The notes under the pieces were generated by a model. That model searched no databases and was not told the origin of the DNA. It worked only from the letters and a program-made list of their open reading frames with translations. A stretch of 64,000 nucleotides of DNA, taken from assembly GCA_024516035.1 (NCBI GenBank), contig CM044959.1:34338662-34402661 (forward strand), given 5' to 3'. Both the position numbers and the translations under genes were made by a program. This DNA is from Bactericera cockerelli. Its lineage: Eukaryota > Arthropoda > Insecta > Hemiptera > Triozidae. Positions within the stretch are counted from its first letter, which is position 1. Every line of letters starts with the position of its first letter. This document shows positions 32,451 to 44,000 of the stretch, in pieces.

Positions 32451-34299
32451 GTTAAATTCAAATTATCCAAGTCCAAAAATAATAAAAAGCTTATCGATAT
32501 GCCCTTTTATGAATATACTTATGATGCAAGGTTCAAATACTTCTTATCAAATACCATATTATATATTTTTAAAGTGGATCAACATAAAGGGTTGGTAAGG
32601 TTCTGCACATTTTTAATAAAATTCTTAGATCTCATATTGACATTCTGTTTCCTAGCTCAATTTAACATTTCACTATTTGTACAACAACCGGTAAATAATC
32701 TATAATAAATATTAGATCAGTTAACAAGACTGAAATATAATTCCTAAGTTAAGTAATTGGCTTCATTGTGTTCAATTTAATAATAAAAAACCTCTTCTTA
32801 TTATATATTTAAAAAAGTAATTAATGAAAGACATTTAAAAGACAACCTATCTGTAATTATATTTGTAATTTTATTAAAAGACGTTTAATGGACTTATGAG
32901 CCACAAGTGTCGGCATAAGTCGCGCTGGTAAATAACTCAAAATATTGAAAACTAATTTTGTTAAGTACCCACCTACTATTAGGTACTCAAAATTCATCTT
33001 GTAAATCTCACCTGATTTTTCTGCGACGTGTAATTAATTTTAAATTACTAAATTGTATGTTTGTATCAAATGAAAATAATATTGTTTTGATATTTATCTA
33101 TTTGTACAGTTTTTATGAATTTTGATTTTTTTCTCATTCAAATGAAATATTTAAATGTTCACTGTCACTACTGTTTGCTCTAGTTGTAATGATCGTACCA
33201 TTTAATTTTCTTGTGTATCTATTGATATAACTTTAATTTAGGTGCATACTTTATTTTTAATGGTTAATTTTCATGTGAAAACCTGTTTGTTGTTTGTCAA
33301 ATTCGATTATATCCTATTTATTTTAGTACTGTAAAAAATATCAATGAAGATCGAGTATTTGTATAAGTCTGTAGTATAATAGGTAGTTTGTTAGATTTCA
33401 ATATCATTAATAATTATGAACCTTGACATAAATCTGGTGGAAATTTTGTATTGAAGGAATTTCACTCTTTTACTTTCGAGAGTATTATGCTTTCTCTAAG
33501 TCACAATTTCACGGAGGTCCTGGGATCACGCGGACTATCAGCAGTGTCAGCACTTCAAGACGAGTGTTTAATTAATAGGGTATTTTTATAATTGGGAGAT
33601 AGGCTAAATTAGAGCTTTTTAATAGTCCCCCTGTTAGAGTGTATTATAATGTTTACATCATTGATACATGGTCCCAAAATTATGCACACACCTTGATTAA
33701 CAAAATGAAATGGGTGTTTTCCCATCATCATACATAAAAAATCATATCCCAAAGAAAGAGAAAATAGGTCATAGGTGTCACCTTAGATTAGAAATGTTCC
33801 TACTGTGTGTACACACATTTTCAAATTGATTCGATCTGAGTAGTATTTTCAAATTGATTCGATCTGAGTAGTGTATAAAATAATATTTATCTACCTACAT
33901 ATTTGTACATAGTTTAACTATTTGTAAGAAAATCTTTTTGTATGTCTTGAACCCTTGGAATGTAATGACCCTGAATATAAAATTAACTTTTTTTATTGCA
34001 GAAAAAGCCCTTATTTATGTTCATTTTCTCTTTGTATCATTGCAGTCATTCATAATTTATATAACCAACCGATTACGAGTTTGAAGAAAAAATAGCTGTC
34101 AAAAACTTAACAGCAGTGTACACGTACCTTCCTAATCAACCGCTCAGGATTTAGACGAAAAATATATTAAAGAAGAAACTCAATAAAGTGTACTCCTTGT
34201 TTCGTCTGTTAAAATATTCCTTCTTTAAAGCCACCTAACATTCTTTTTCAGCTAAATTCAAGCTGGTTAAACCGAGTCCATCTTCAGATTAAATAAAAT

Positions 34300-34560
34300 T
34301 GTGTACAGCTGTACAGGTAAACTAGAAACGTATTCAAAACACACATTAGCCAGCGTCAATTCTGTCACTGATGTTAAGAAATTTCCAGCGAGGTTAGGAC
34401 TTGCATGGGTAAAAATTCAAACTCGAACCCTCGAACCTCGGCCATTCCCGTCCAGGCTGGGTGAGATTATTGTAGGTAGTTGGTTTGCAAGTTTCCATCA
34501 AATGGAGGGTAAAAACTCTATTTCGAATGACCTAAAGGTTAGAGGTGTTAAGCAAAAAAA
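34300..34560. repeat. Dispersed repeat with CCAGGCTGGGTGAG motif (family D)
   Basis: Shares CCAGGCTGGGTGAG, GTTTCCATCAAATGGAGGG and a tRNA-like CGAACCCTCGAACCTCGG with copies at about 47430-47680, 50960-51240, 60000-60110 and 62070-62402. Probably a SINE or SINE remnant directly upstream of the LINE. Confidence 0.5.
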
Positions 34561-35196
34561 GAACACACACACTCGCAGCCTCTGTCTCTTTGCTATGAGG
34601 GAGTGACACGTACTGCACCTGCGAGTTACAAGGATTTTGCCTGTGCTCTAGCCTGTGCTGCTCTGTACCGTTATCTTATCTCTTCAATTGCTACACCCCA
34701 GTGTGCTGGGTCTCGGCATAGGATTGGCAAGCTATTAATATCTTAAATATCGGATCAGGATACTCCCAGAGACTGCCTTGGACCAAGTCTATATCTATCG
34801 TCTACCACATGTAGCGTACCTGGCTCCTATGCGTATATGTTATGCACCGGACACACCTTTATAATCTGCACTTACGAGTATGCAGTGTTCATTGTACCTT
34901 CCACAGATGCTCAGCTGTTTCCTCGTTTATAATTATACCTTCTCTAGTAAAACCACAAAAACAGAATTTTCTTAGCTGATAGCGCAATGATCAAACACCT
35001 CGGCCGTGTGAAGAACACCCTGTACAAAAAAATCGTATTACACCTCTTACTTCAGCGGGGTAACTTTTCGCTTATTATTTCTCCTGGAATCCAGTGTACC
35101 GCTTAGCTCGGGTATAAGATAATATTAACCATTGACTGGCATCAAACCTGGCACTAGGGTTCCAAACACCAGCACTTTGAAGAAATTGAAGAAAGT

Positions 35197-35880
35197 ATGA
35201 ATTTCCATTCAAAACAATATGATGACATACAAGTAATGTTAGAGGACATGAAAAATAAAATGGAAAAGATACTGGATAAACAAGAAAAGCTAGAGAAAGA
35301 AAATGATTCATTAAAGAAGAAAATTGCTGAAGTTGAAACAAAATGCGAAGAAAAGATGGACGCACTTTTCCGATCTCGAATTAGCAATTTGGAAATCAAG
35401 AACGTACCAGAAACACAAAAAGAGGATGTTGAGGAAATCGTAAGGAAAATAGGAAACGCCATAGGTATCTCACGCATTGGTGAAGGGGACATCCAGGTGG
35501 CTCATCGGGTGGACCAGAGAAACAAAGAGAGAGGGCAAAGGCCCATCATTGTCCATATGGCGTCAAGATACCTTCGTAACAAGTGGTTGAAATACTTCAG
35601 AGATTACAACAAACAGCCTCATAAACTTTCGGCGAAATCCATCCATCCAAGCTTACCAGATAATACGATCTATTTAAACGAGCACATCACTGTAACAAAA
35701 AAGATTCTTCTCAAAAACGTTAAGGATTTTGCAAAAGAAGCTGATATTAAATACGTTTGGATAAAAGACAGCCAGATCCTGCTAAAGAAAGGCGATGATG
35801 CAAAGCATGTTCAAAAAATTAATACCAGAAGAGAGCTCGAAGAATACAAATTGCGGAATGGGACTTCTTTCACCGACTAA
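35197..35880 (+). CDS. LINE ORF1: coiled-coil RNA-binding protein
   Basis: 227 residues. Residues about 10-60 are a Lys/Glu-rich coiled coil with heptad Leu/Ile/Met. The rest (LEIKNVPETQKEDVEEIV, then IQVAHRVDQ and PIIVHMASRYLRNKWLK) matches the ORF1 type with an RRM-like/FP-like domain and C-terminal fold seen in many arthropod LINEs (family known from L1 ORF1 and baculovirus FP-like proteins). Likely a nucleic-acid chaperone binding the LINE RNA. There is no zinc knuckle. Starts at the first ATG; ends TAA. Confidence 0.8.
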   Translation: MNFHSKQYDDIQVMLEDMKNKMEKILDKQEKLEKENDSLKKKIAEVETKCEEKMDALFRSRISNLEIKNVPETQKEDVEEIVRKIGNAIGISRIGEGDIQVAHRVDQRNKERGQRPIIVHMASRYLRNKWLKYFRDYNKQPHKLSAKSIHPSLPDNTIYLNEHITVTKKILLKNVKDFAKEADIKYVWIKDSQILLKKGDDAKHVQKINTRRELEEYKLRNGTSFTD

Positions 35881-36346
35881 AGAAGAAACATAAACCAAAT
35901 TCAACTTCGCCCATTTTCATCCAATTTACCGAGGAAGCACATACAAGTTTAAAAGTAAAACCAAATAGATACTGTTCTCATGTTGATTATGTAACGGAAA
36001 TGCATATACCTATGAATCTTATTTTGTATACCTATTACCTACTAACTAAATTACAATTATCTACCTTTTTAACTAGTGTGATTACTCTATTCTGTAATGA
36101 CACCTATCTTTATATCTGTACACTCTTAAGTATTAAGCTACTATTGATAATATTTATGATAAGCATTCAATATCTTTATAATTATCTCCTAACAAAAGTT
36201 TTGTTATACCTTTCGAGGTTTTGTTTCTTTCAAATGTATACTCAAAGTCACTCTCGAGAACTTACTCATAAGCTCTTGAATCTGGGTCTAATATTTTTTC
36301 AATGTTATTATTTTGTTTATAAGAATAATAATAATAATAATCAAAA

Positions 36347-39300
36347 ATGAATGACCTAAACAAAAATAATGCTTTATTCGAGTTAGTTTATGAAGAAGAT
36401 AAGGTTATCGAGGGGAATATTGATGAGTGTAGAGAATATTTGACCAGAAGTGAGGGATTCAAACTTTTTCACATGAATGTTCGCAGTATTAGAAATAAAA
36501 TTAACGAACTGAAAGTCATCATGAATCAGATCAAAGGGAAAGATCTCGACTGTATCATTTTTAGCGAAGCCCATATAAATGAAAATATCAAAGCAGAACA
36601 GCTTGATTTGGACATAGGACATTTCAAGACGTATGTCACACAAAACAATAAAAGAAAATCAGATGGCATCGTTATATACATAAAGGGGTCTCTGAGCCAT
36701 TCAGTTCAAGAACTTAGTCTAACAGATTGCAACTGCATAAAAGTTAACATAACTAAATACAATAAAAATTTCACCTGTCATGCTTTTTATAGATCACCAA
36801 ATGGAAAAATTAATGTATTTTTAGATGAGCTCCCAGAAATTCTAAAAGTTGAAAAAAATAATAGAAATCACATAAATATACTAACAGGAGATATTAACAT
36901 CAATATCTTAGAACATACTAACATAAAAGTACAAACATACCTAAACACTTTAGCAGAAGAAGGCTACATGCAACTATTGAATAAACCCACCCGTGTAGAT
37001 AAATATTCCCAAACATGTCTAGACCACATTTTCGCGGGACCAAAAGTTACAGAAAACTTCTCGACATTTATCCTTCAAAATACAACATCAGACCATTACC
37101 CAGTAATTCTAAAAATCGATAAAACAAATAAGACCCAAGCCAATTCTAAAGAAAGAGATTTATACACTACTATAAACGAAATACAATACGAAAAAATTAT
37201 AAACAAGCTTACTCTAGAAAAATGGGAATTGATTTATTCAAATGATGATCCAAACAATGCACTAAATTTATTCACAGGAAAAATAAAAGAAATTCAGGAA
37301 GAATGTACAACATCAAAAACCATCAAATCTAGAAAAAAAATAAAACCATGGATCACAAATGGGTTAGTAAATGCAATAAATAAAAGAAACAAACTTCACT
37401 TACTTGTTAGAAGACAGCCGCTGAACACAAAATTAATAGAAACATACAGACAATACAGAAATAAATTAAACAGATTATTAGAAACGACCAGAGCAGAATA
37501 TCTTAAAACACAAATTGAAGAAACTAAAGGAGACCGACGCAAAATATGGGGTATCATTAATGAAGAATCAAAATACAAAAATAAAACGAAACAAAATATA
37601 GAAAAAATAGAAATAGAAGGTTCAATAATAAATATAAAGGAAAATATACACATAGCTGCTAATTATTTTAACGAATATTTCGTGAATATAGGCACAGACC
37701 CTATAATATCAATAAACACTTCTCTCGAAAAAGAGCACACAGAAAATCATAGTAACTTTTTTATGAAACAAATTAAAATAGAAGAAATTCGCAAGATAAT
37801 ATCTAATTTAAAAAGTAAAACAGCTCCAGGATGGGATGGGGTAGAAACAAATTTAATTAAAAAAATTGGTTCATTTATTTCGGCACCATTAAGCCACATT
37901 TATAACCTATGTATTAAGAAAGGTGTTTTCCCTGATCAATTTAAGAAAGCAGTGATTTGTCCTATTTATAAGAAAGGTAACCAACAGGACGTAAAAAACT
38001 ATAGACCGGTGTCATTATTAACAACTTTTTCAAAAATCCTAGAGAAGTGTGTCAAAAAAAGGCTGGTAAAATATTTAGAAGAAAACGATATCCTTAACTC
38101 AGCACAATTTGGGTTTCGAGAAGGAAAGAGCACAAGTGACGCTATCCTTGAATTAGTAGAAGAGATATATCCTATTATGGACGAAAGTGAAAAGGGAGCA
38201 GCCTGTATGATGGATCTTTCACTTGCTTTCAATACAGTGAGCCACAACATCCTAATAAGGAGACTTGAACAGATAGGGATTAAGGGAACAAACTTAGAGT
38301 TTTTCAAAAGTTACCTTAGTAATAGGTCCCAGAGAGTGAAATTAAATAATTACGTCGATATTAATAAAGAAATCAATAACAAAATTAAGAAGGTTACCAT
38401 AAAAGAAAATTTTCTGAGCGACCCTGTTGATAATAAACCATATTCAGTCCCCCAAGGAACAGTGCTATCCCCAGTTCTATATAATATATATGTGTCGGAC
38501 TTGTATAACCTACAATTAGAAGGCAAACTTGTATCCTTTGCAGACGACACAGCTTTGTTAGTAAGAGCATCATCTTGGCAGGAAGTACTCTCAAAAATGG
38601 CAAATGACATGAGGAAAATAAAATGTTGGTTTCAGGCTCACAATCTACGCCTGAACACAGATAAAACTAAAATAGTGCCATTTGCCATACAAAGACCCCA
38701 ACTACCCACACAGACCATGTTAGTTGTCCATGAGAGTCCTGACTGCCAGGATTCGTGCTCTTGCTCTGCTGTTGAAATTGTGAAGGATATAAAATATCTT
38801 GGGGTACAAATGGACTGTTTTCTTAGATGGGACACGCACATTGAGGCATTGATTAAGAGACTAAGAAGGTACATATACCCTTTCTTAACCCTCAGAACTT
38901 TCCTACCGTTATACCTTCTGAAGGAAGTGTACCATGCTCTCGTTCAATCGGCCCTTGAGTACGGGATTATAGCTTATGGTAGAGCTGACAAAACAAAAAT
39001 AACAAAACTTGAGACAGTCCAGAATTCCTTACTGAAAATAATATACAAGAAAGAAAGAAGGTATCCAACGGTAAAACTCTACCAAAATCTTAAAATACTA
39101 AACCTAAATAATCTATTTACAAAGAATATCTGTGACTACATACATAAAAACAAAGAATCACTTGTAAAAGAAAAGGAAACTAAACATCAACTTAGAGAAA
39201 GAAAAATAAATATTGAAAAATGTAAAAAATCAAAAGGCCAAAAATCATTAAAATATCTTGGTATCAAAATCTATCAAGAGCTACCAACAAAATTAAAAAA

Positions 39301-39370
39301 CCAAGATGACTGTAAAAAATTTAAACTCGAACTCAGGGACTGGTTGAAAGAGGTGCAGAGTAAAAAATAA
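36347..39370 (+). CDS. LINE ORF2: endonuclease-reverse transcriptase
   Basis: 1007 residues. Endonuclease: MNVRSIRNKI (about 42), FSEAHIN (about 66), TGDINI (about 180), TTSDHYPV with SDH (about 247). Reverse transcriptase: APGWDG (about 492), NYRPVSLLT, SAQFGFREGKST, motif A MDLSLAFNTV (about 622), SVPQGTVLSP, and FADDTALL (about 730). The catalytic aspartates of motif A and FADD are present; AFNTV has Asn where many LINEs have Asp, but this is not the catalytic position. There is an insertion of about 30 charged residues between NRSQRVKLN and SVPQG. The 466-bp gap from ORF1 is AT-rich without a gene. Confidence 0.93.
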   Translation: MNDLNKNNALFELVYEEDKVIEGNIDECREYLTRSEGFKLFHMNVRSIRNKINELKVIMNQIKGKDLDCIIFSEAHINENIKAEQLDLDIGHFKTYVTQNNKRKSDGIVIYIKGSLSHSVQELSLTDCNCIKVNITKYNKNFTCHAFYRSPNGKINVFLDELPEILKVEKNNRNHINILTGDININILEHTNIKVQTYLNTLAEEGYMQLLNKPTRVDKYSQTCLDHIFAGPKVTENFSTFILQNTTSDHYPVILKIDKTNKTQANSKERDLYTTINEIQYEKIINKLTLEKWELIYSNDDPNNALNLFTGKIKEIQEECTTSKTIKSRKKIKPWITNGLVNAINKRNKLHLLVRRQPLNTKLIETYRQYRNKLNRLLETTRAEYLKTQIEETKGDRRKIWGIINEESKYKNKTKQNIEKIEIEGSIINIKENIHIAANYFNEYFVNIGTDPIISINTSLEKEHTENHSNFFMKQIKIEEIRKIISNLKSKTAPGWDGVETNLIKKIGSFISAPLSHIYNLCIKKGVFPDQFKKAVICPIYKKGNQQDVKNYRPVSLLTTFSKILEKCVKKRLVKYLEENDILNSAQFGFREGKSTSDAILELVEEIYPIMDESEKGAACMMDLSLAFNTVSHNILIRRLEQIGIKGTNLEFFKSYLSNRSQRVKLNNYVDINKEINNKIKKVTIKENFLSDPVDNKPYSVPQGTVLSPVLYNIYVSDLYNLQLEGKLVSFADDTALLVRASSWQEVLSKMANDMRKIKCWFQAHNLRLNTDKTKIVPFAIQRPQLPTQTMLVVHESPDCQDSCSCSAVEIVKDIKYLGVQMDCFLRWDTHIEALIKRLRRYIYPFLTLRTFLPLYLLKEVYHALVQSALEYGIIAYGRADKTKITKLETVQNSLLKIIYKKERRYPTVKLYQNLKILNLNNLFTKNICDYIHKNKESLVKEKETKHQLRERKINIEKCKKSKGQKSLKYLGIKIYQELPTKLKNQDDCKKFKLELRDWLKEVQSKK

Positions 39371-39496
39371 GAAATATTGTAGACATAAATATTTACTATA
39401 ATAATTATACATACATGTAATATTCTATGATGTATATTGTATGTACCAACCTACAAATTTATCCATGTACATAATAACATGTGCTTATCTATTAAC

Positions 39497-39716
39497 TTTT
39501 TTTTTTTTTTTTTTTTTTTTTTTGCCATAAAGAGAGAAACTATACAGCGAAAAAAGAGAGAAAGAAAAAGAGGGGAAGGAAGAGAATAAGAGAAAGAAAA
39601 GGAGACAATGAATGAGAAAAGGAAGTGAGAACGAGATAAATAATAAATTAGACAGAAAAAGAAAATAAACCAAAGAAAGAAAGAGAGACAAAGAGAGAGA
39701 AAGGGAGGGAGAGAGG

Positions 39717-39761
<45 letters not shown>

Positions 39762-39770
39762 TAAAGTTAA
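39497..39770. repeat. Poly-T run and GA-rich simple sequence in LINE 3' UTR
   Basis: 27 T residues at 39497-39523, then GA-rich sequence that becomes a pure GA microsatellite at about 39720-39758. An internal T run in a plus-strand LINE is odd, because the element's own tail should be A-rich; a short retroposed or rearranged piece may be included. Confidence 0.85.
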
Positions 39771-41236
39771 ATCAAGTGAGAAAAATAGAACTATCCCACA
39801 AAACAAGAAAATCACTGATTTTCTTAGTGTGGGTAGTTTAGGACATGTTATGTGAGTTAATATGTTATCTATTTAGTATTTAAGTTAATCTTACGTACCT
39901 ATTGTAAAAATGTATTTTCAATGTATTGTCATCATCAATAAAATCAAAAAATCAAACCAAAACCACCTGCTTATACCTTCTGTAGTGTCGAGGTACATAA
40001 CACGTACTGAAATGTAAGATAGTAATTATTCTAATGATGATCAAACAAAGTATCATTATTCTAATAACTCCCTCGGGCGAAATTTCTCTCACTGCGGCCC
40101 TAGCACACATGAAGTTGTTCCATTATAAAATCTCGTTCTGTAATAATAAAAATCCAAGTTTTATTAAAAAGGGCACACCACAAGTCCGGTGAGGTCGAAA
40201 TTTAAAATGTGGGTCAACTTTGACCCAGTGCTCTCTCCACATGCAAAATTAAAGCTATAATTTATTATAGTGCTCCAGTGAAGTAGTAACTTTTACCTAC
40301 ATCTGGTGAATACTCGTACTTTTGGAACCTTGAGCCACTTATTGTTTTGGTCAGACACACTTTTACTTCAATCCTCCATACGGTAGCTTTGGTTAAGAAA
40401 TGGTTGCATGTTGCACCACTGGCTAGAGTTGATGAAACTTTGTCCATCACTCATACCACAAAATACTTTTTTTCTCTCTAATATCTAAATTGAAGAAATT
40501 AAATCATGTAATTATTGAATGCTCCTGAGATTGAAATACGAGTAGTATGTGGTTTAAAATTATTCTGTTACAGAAGTTCTAATAAATCTTAATATAGTAC
40601 CTACGCACCGTACGCAGCTCTGAAACTTTTGGGTCAAATCACTCTCTGAGTCTCTTATTATGAAGGTGCGTACAAAGAAAACATTTTTAAAATTCCAAAA
40701 AAGACGCCAACCATGGGCAAATATCTCAACGGCGACAAAGTGCCAACTTTTATTCAGTAAAATAATACTTGGGATAGGCTGGTAGGAATGCACTTTTATA
40801 GGGAGTTTCTCTTTAAAAAAGACTAAACAAAATATAAGTATATAAACAATTAATGGCTTAAAAAATATGATGCTTAAACAATTTATACCGCGCGGTCGAG
40901 CACCAAGTCCCAAATTAAATTCAAAATCCCAAACCATAGATTAAGACCGAACCCTGCCCTTCTTTTTGAACCACCAAAACTGAATTTCAAATACCCCATT
41001 GCATTAGCTATGATTCTATACAATGAAAAAAATAGAAAAGCCACCATTATTTCTGTAGAATTTCATGTCTACCACAAAACCACTTTGTCAGTTATTGCAT
41101 GCCAAAATGGTTTTCAATTTGGTGTGTGTAGACACTGTAGACAGTACTTGAAAAAAATTCAATTAATTCAAATCCAAGAATTATTTGGGTGTCATTATCA
41201 ACTGTGGTAGAGCAATAAGATATATGAGGAAAATTT

Positions 41237-41330
41237 CATGCTTTCACCGGTATTCGAACCAACGGGTCCCCACGCTACCTGGGTGACCAGATTAGTACCT
41301 AAACCACTCGACCACCAATGAAAGCTCAGC
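41237..41330 (-). mobile_element. tRNA-like sequence (class II tRNA-derived, SINE head)
   Basis: Read in reverse it starts GCTTTCATTGGTGGTCGAGT and ends CCGGTGAAAGC: the seven-base ends GCTTTCA and TGAAAGC pair perfectly. It has an A-box-like TGGTCGAGTGGTTTAGG and B-box-like GGTTCGAATACC. The anticodon arm is not convincing, so I read it as a SINE head or tRNA pseudogene, not a working tRNA. Confidence 0.55.
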
Positions 41331-42368
41331 TTTATTTTTACGAGAGGAATCTACATCGAACTCCAAGTTTTAGAAATAATTTTAAAACGACCAATCAGGC
41401 ATAAGTGGACTGACTCTATTTCCTAGATTACAGCTCCTCACTCAGGCCTGCATTGTGTTAGGCGCTCTTGTTATTAGAATGAACTTGCAGAAACAGACGC
41501 AAGCTGCACTTAATTGCAGAGTTCAAGAACAGCATAATAACAGAATTCACAGCAGAGAGAAACTAAGGAAGTATACATAGATAGAGATAGCAAAAATAAG
41601 AAGTTACTTAGACATACATACTTATAAGGCATCGAACTGTGTACCTTCAAGTATTTTTTGTAGTTGAAAATCACGGAAAAATGTTTAAAAGACACCGAAC
41701 ACTTGTGGGAAGTGGGATATTTCCCTAAAGAGATCTAATATTTTTTCAAGATCCATTTTCCCTGAAGAAATGGTCTTGGGAAGAGTAAAAATTTGGTTTG
41801 GGGGTGTGTTTTTCTATCATTCGTGCAGTCAAGTAAATAGTTAAAATAGCATAATCCTATGAACACCAGATACCGCCGTGTCAATGTCCTTTTAGCAACT
41901 CTTTGGCACAGGTCTATTACATTAAATCATCAAGATGGATTACTTGTGCCTCGGGTTACCTACCATGCAATGTTTACGTATGCACACGTTTATAGTTCTC
42001 ATATAAATAGGTAGGTGTTCTAGTAATTCTGGATATAAATAAACATCATCAGCATAATTATTTACTTGGAAATGTAACTCGAGCCCCAGGTACGGCATAT
42101 TCTGTCGCGTCATCTTGGTTTCCAGGGTGCGCCGTCCATAATAGGACGTTAAACCCAGGCTCTTGGCTTTAACGAGCCACAGACGATCAAATGATGGACG
42201 TTTTGAATTACGACAAAGATAACAAGCCATGCATAAGTTTAGTCCGATAGAATTACGACAGGACTAGAAAGCAGAAAGCTAGTCTAGACTTGATGGTTGA
42301 GAAAATAGAGCTTCTACTTCTCAATTTGAAGCTCGCAGTTTCATATTTTTCCTTTGACATACCTACAT

Positions 42369-42518
42369 AGGGCCGAATTATAAAACAGGATTAAAGTTAG
42401 GATAAGCCAGACTGGCCCTCAACTCAAGCTATAGTGCGCTGTGATTGGTTAAAATTTCGACTTGAGGGAGAGTCGGGCTTATCTTATTTTAATCCTACAT
42501 ATTTCATAATTTGGCCTT
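42369..42518. mobile_element. MITE with ~50-bp inverted ends
   Basis: Left GGGCCGAATTATAAAACAGG mirrors right CATAATTTGGCC, continuing through TTAAAGTTAGGATAAGCC versus GGGCTTATCTTATTTTAA. About 150 bp, no coding capacity. The target duplication is not certain. Confidence 0.7.
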
Positions 42519-43246
42519 TAGTATTACTATCGATTGAAGGTCTCCATCCTCCATTGTTAAGTTCCAAAATGGTAGATTTCATTATGAAGGGTTGAGTAAT
42601 TGATTGTTCAGTCTGTGTCACCCGCCATATTCTCACCTCGCTGGGCAGTCCTCAACTTCAGTGATCGAGAACTGGTGTATTCAGCAAGGCATTGACGCTA
42701 ATGGCCATGCCTGAAGGGGTAACGTCCTTCCAGCATATTCATAGCGAGAAGGTTTGGCTTAATTATTACTGAGGTCGATGTCGGTGCAATTTTTTCCCCT
42801 ATAAAAGGGAACTGGTTTGAGTTATTGTTGAATTTTGATTGCATTCGAACAGATAAGTTGCCACGGGCGATACAAACTTGTCCCAGGTCCAAAGAGAACG
42901 GGATTCTCGAGATATCGCCATGTAAGAAGGTTTAGGAGACTGCGAGATCTGAGATTGTATGGTTACCGTGTGAGGTGCCGCGGGTTTAGAGCCCGTAGGT
43001 GACTGAAAATTTCCGAAAAAGAATTTTCGACTTTGCTAATCTTGATGACCTTGTCATTTTGTTCGCTAGCACTGCTAATATTGCACTACTGACTTCTTTG
43101 TAAAGATATGATTTGCAACTCAAACTTTCTGCAAAGAAACCCTTGGTAGGTTAATGCGTCATATTTAAGATATTTAAAAAATAAGTTGATGATATTGTGC
43201 TCTAAATCCATTTCCCAGCCTGTTAGGAGTATGACGAGTACCTTCA

Positions 43247-43305
43247 ACATACTTCAGAAGTTAAGAAACAGCGAGCTCGACCAGTACCTGGATGGGTGAC
43301 CATGG
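43247..43305 (+). pseudogene. 5S rRNA-like fragment (SINE3-type or pseudogene)
   Basis: AGAAGTTAAGAAACAGCGAG, then CCAGTACCTGGATGGGTGACC, matches the internal promoter half of 5S rRNA (AAGTTAAGCAACGTCGGG ... AGTACTTGGATGGGTGACC in eukaryotes). The 5' half is missing. Not a functional 5S gene. Confidence 0.6.
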
Positions 43306-43903
43306 AGATCATTGTCCTCGAGAGGATAATTATATTTCAGCGAATGCAAGATGGTTTTAATTATTGGAGTTAGCGTTTGTAGCTGACCAGGACTCTTCAG
43401 ATACAGCTGGTAGTGCTGATGCAGTAACAAGAAAACAGGTGTTCAAAAGTACATGAAGCAAAACGGGCAATAAATATTTTTTTATAACTTTGAACAAACA
43501 ATTTTCTGTCCATAAGTTCATTTCAGTATTATTTTTATTTATTTGTTTAGATATACATATATGTACATATGTGCATGTCGCTTTAACTATTCAGTTTTTG
43601 GTTCAATTTTGCGCTCTTTTATTTAAATCTGTGTTCAATCAAAAAATTGCTTGATTGAATGCAGGTGTTTTGTTTTAAAACCAGTGAAAGGGGTTTGTAC
43701 CATCTAGAAAACCCCTCACGTTTAAAGGTTTTAGTTTTTTTTTGCTTTGGGACCAATATTTATTGTTAGCAGTAGATATACTGTGTATTCATAAATTCCA
43801 GCAACAGCTGATTAACTTTTGAACAGGTAGAGCTGGAAAGTTGAAATTTTAATTGCAGACCTATGTTAATGTATTGTATTCTTTAATTTATGTGAAATTT
43901 CAG

Positions 43904-44000
43904 GCTGAGAGGAGACCTGCACGAGTTTCTCATGAGCAGGAGTCCCCGCTCTGACATCAGCGGGTCGCAGGTTCAAGCCCCGCCGCTGTCACAGGCGGAC
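43904..44000 (+). pseudogene. Displaced copy of Ror exon 9 (kinase) fragment
   Basis: 97 bp nearly identical to 26985-27081: [19 protein letters not shown] and on to SQAD. Inside the matched codons I see two differences, both silent (TTC to TTT, CCC to CCG). It starts directly after TTTCAG, an acceptor-like sequence, and after the match the frame stays open for about 30 more codons of unrelated sequence, to TAA. It lies 13.5 kb beyond the gene. No other Ror exon is found nearby. Confidence 0.85.

Larger units (their letters stand above)
31281..34299. other. Ror 3' flank, no gene recognised
   Basis: AT-rich. Contains imperfect duplications (around 31735-31870 versus 31880-32020, sharing TACTGTCCGT and GGGTCTAGATGCTCATGC), a 44-bp triplicate, SINE C, and a short duplication ATTTTCAAATTGATTCGATC at about 33818-33866. 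AATAAA motifs occur (for example about 32615), but none can be tied to the Ror transcript. Confidence 0.5.
34560..39958 (+). mobile_element. Non-LTR retrotransposon, near full length
   Basis: 5.4 kb with a 5' UTR of about 640 bp, ORF1 (35197-35880), ORF2 (36347-39370) and a 3' region ending in AATAAAATCAAAAAATC. Both ORFs are open end to end. The 3' UTR holds a T run (39497-39523) and a GA-rich stretch (about 39540-39770). ORF2 has an apurinic-type endonuclease followed by a reverse transcriptase, as in CR1/Jockey-group LINEs. The 5' boundary is estimated from where promoter-like GC-richer sequence starts; I found no certain target duplication. The low level of decay suggests a recently active copy. 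Confidence 0.85.

Noticed and set aside
36000..36350. 116-residue frame between LINE ORF1 and ORF2
   Set aside because: AT-rich, low complexity, no family match; more likely the inter-ORF spacer.
38209..38240. Dead reverse transcriptase because of AFNTV in place of AFDTV
   Set aside because: The catalytic Asp of motif A is in MDLS, which is intact; the Asn is at a non-catalytic position.
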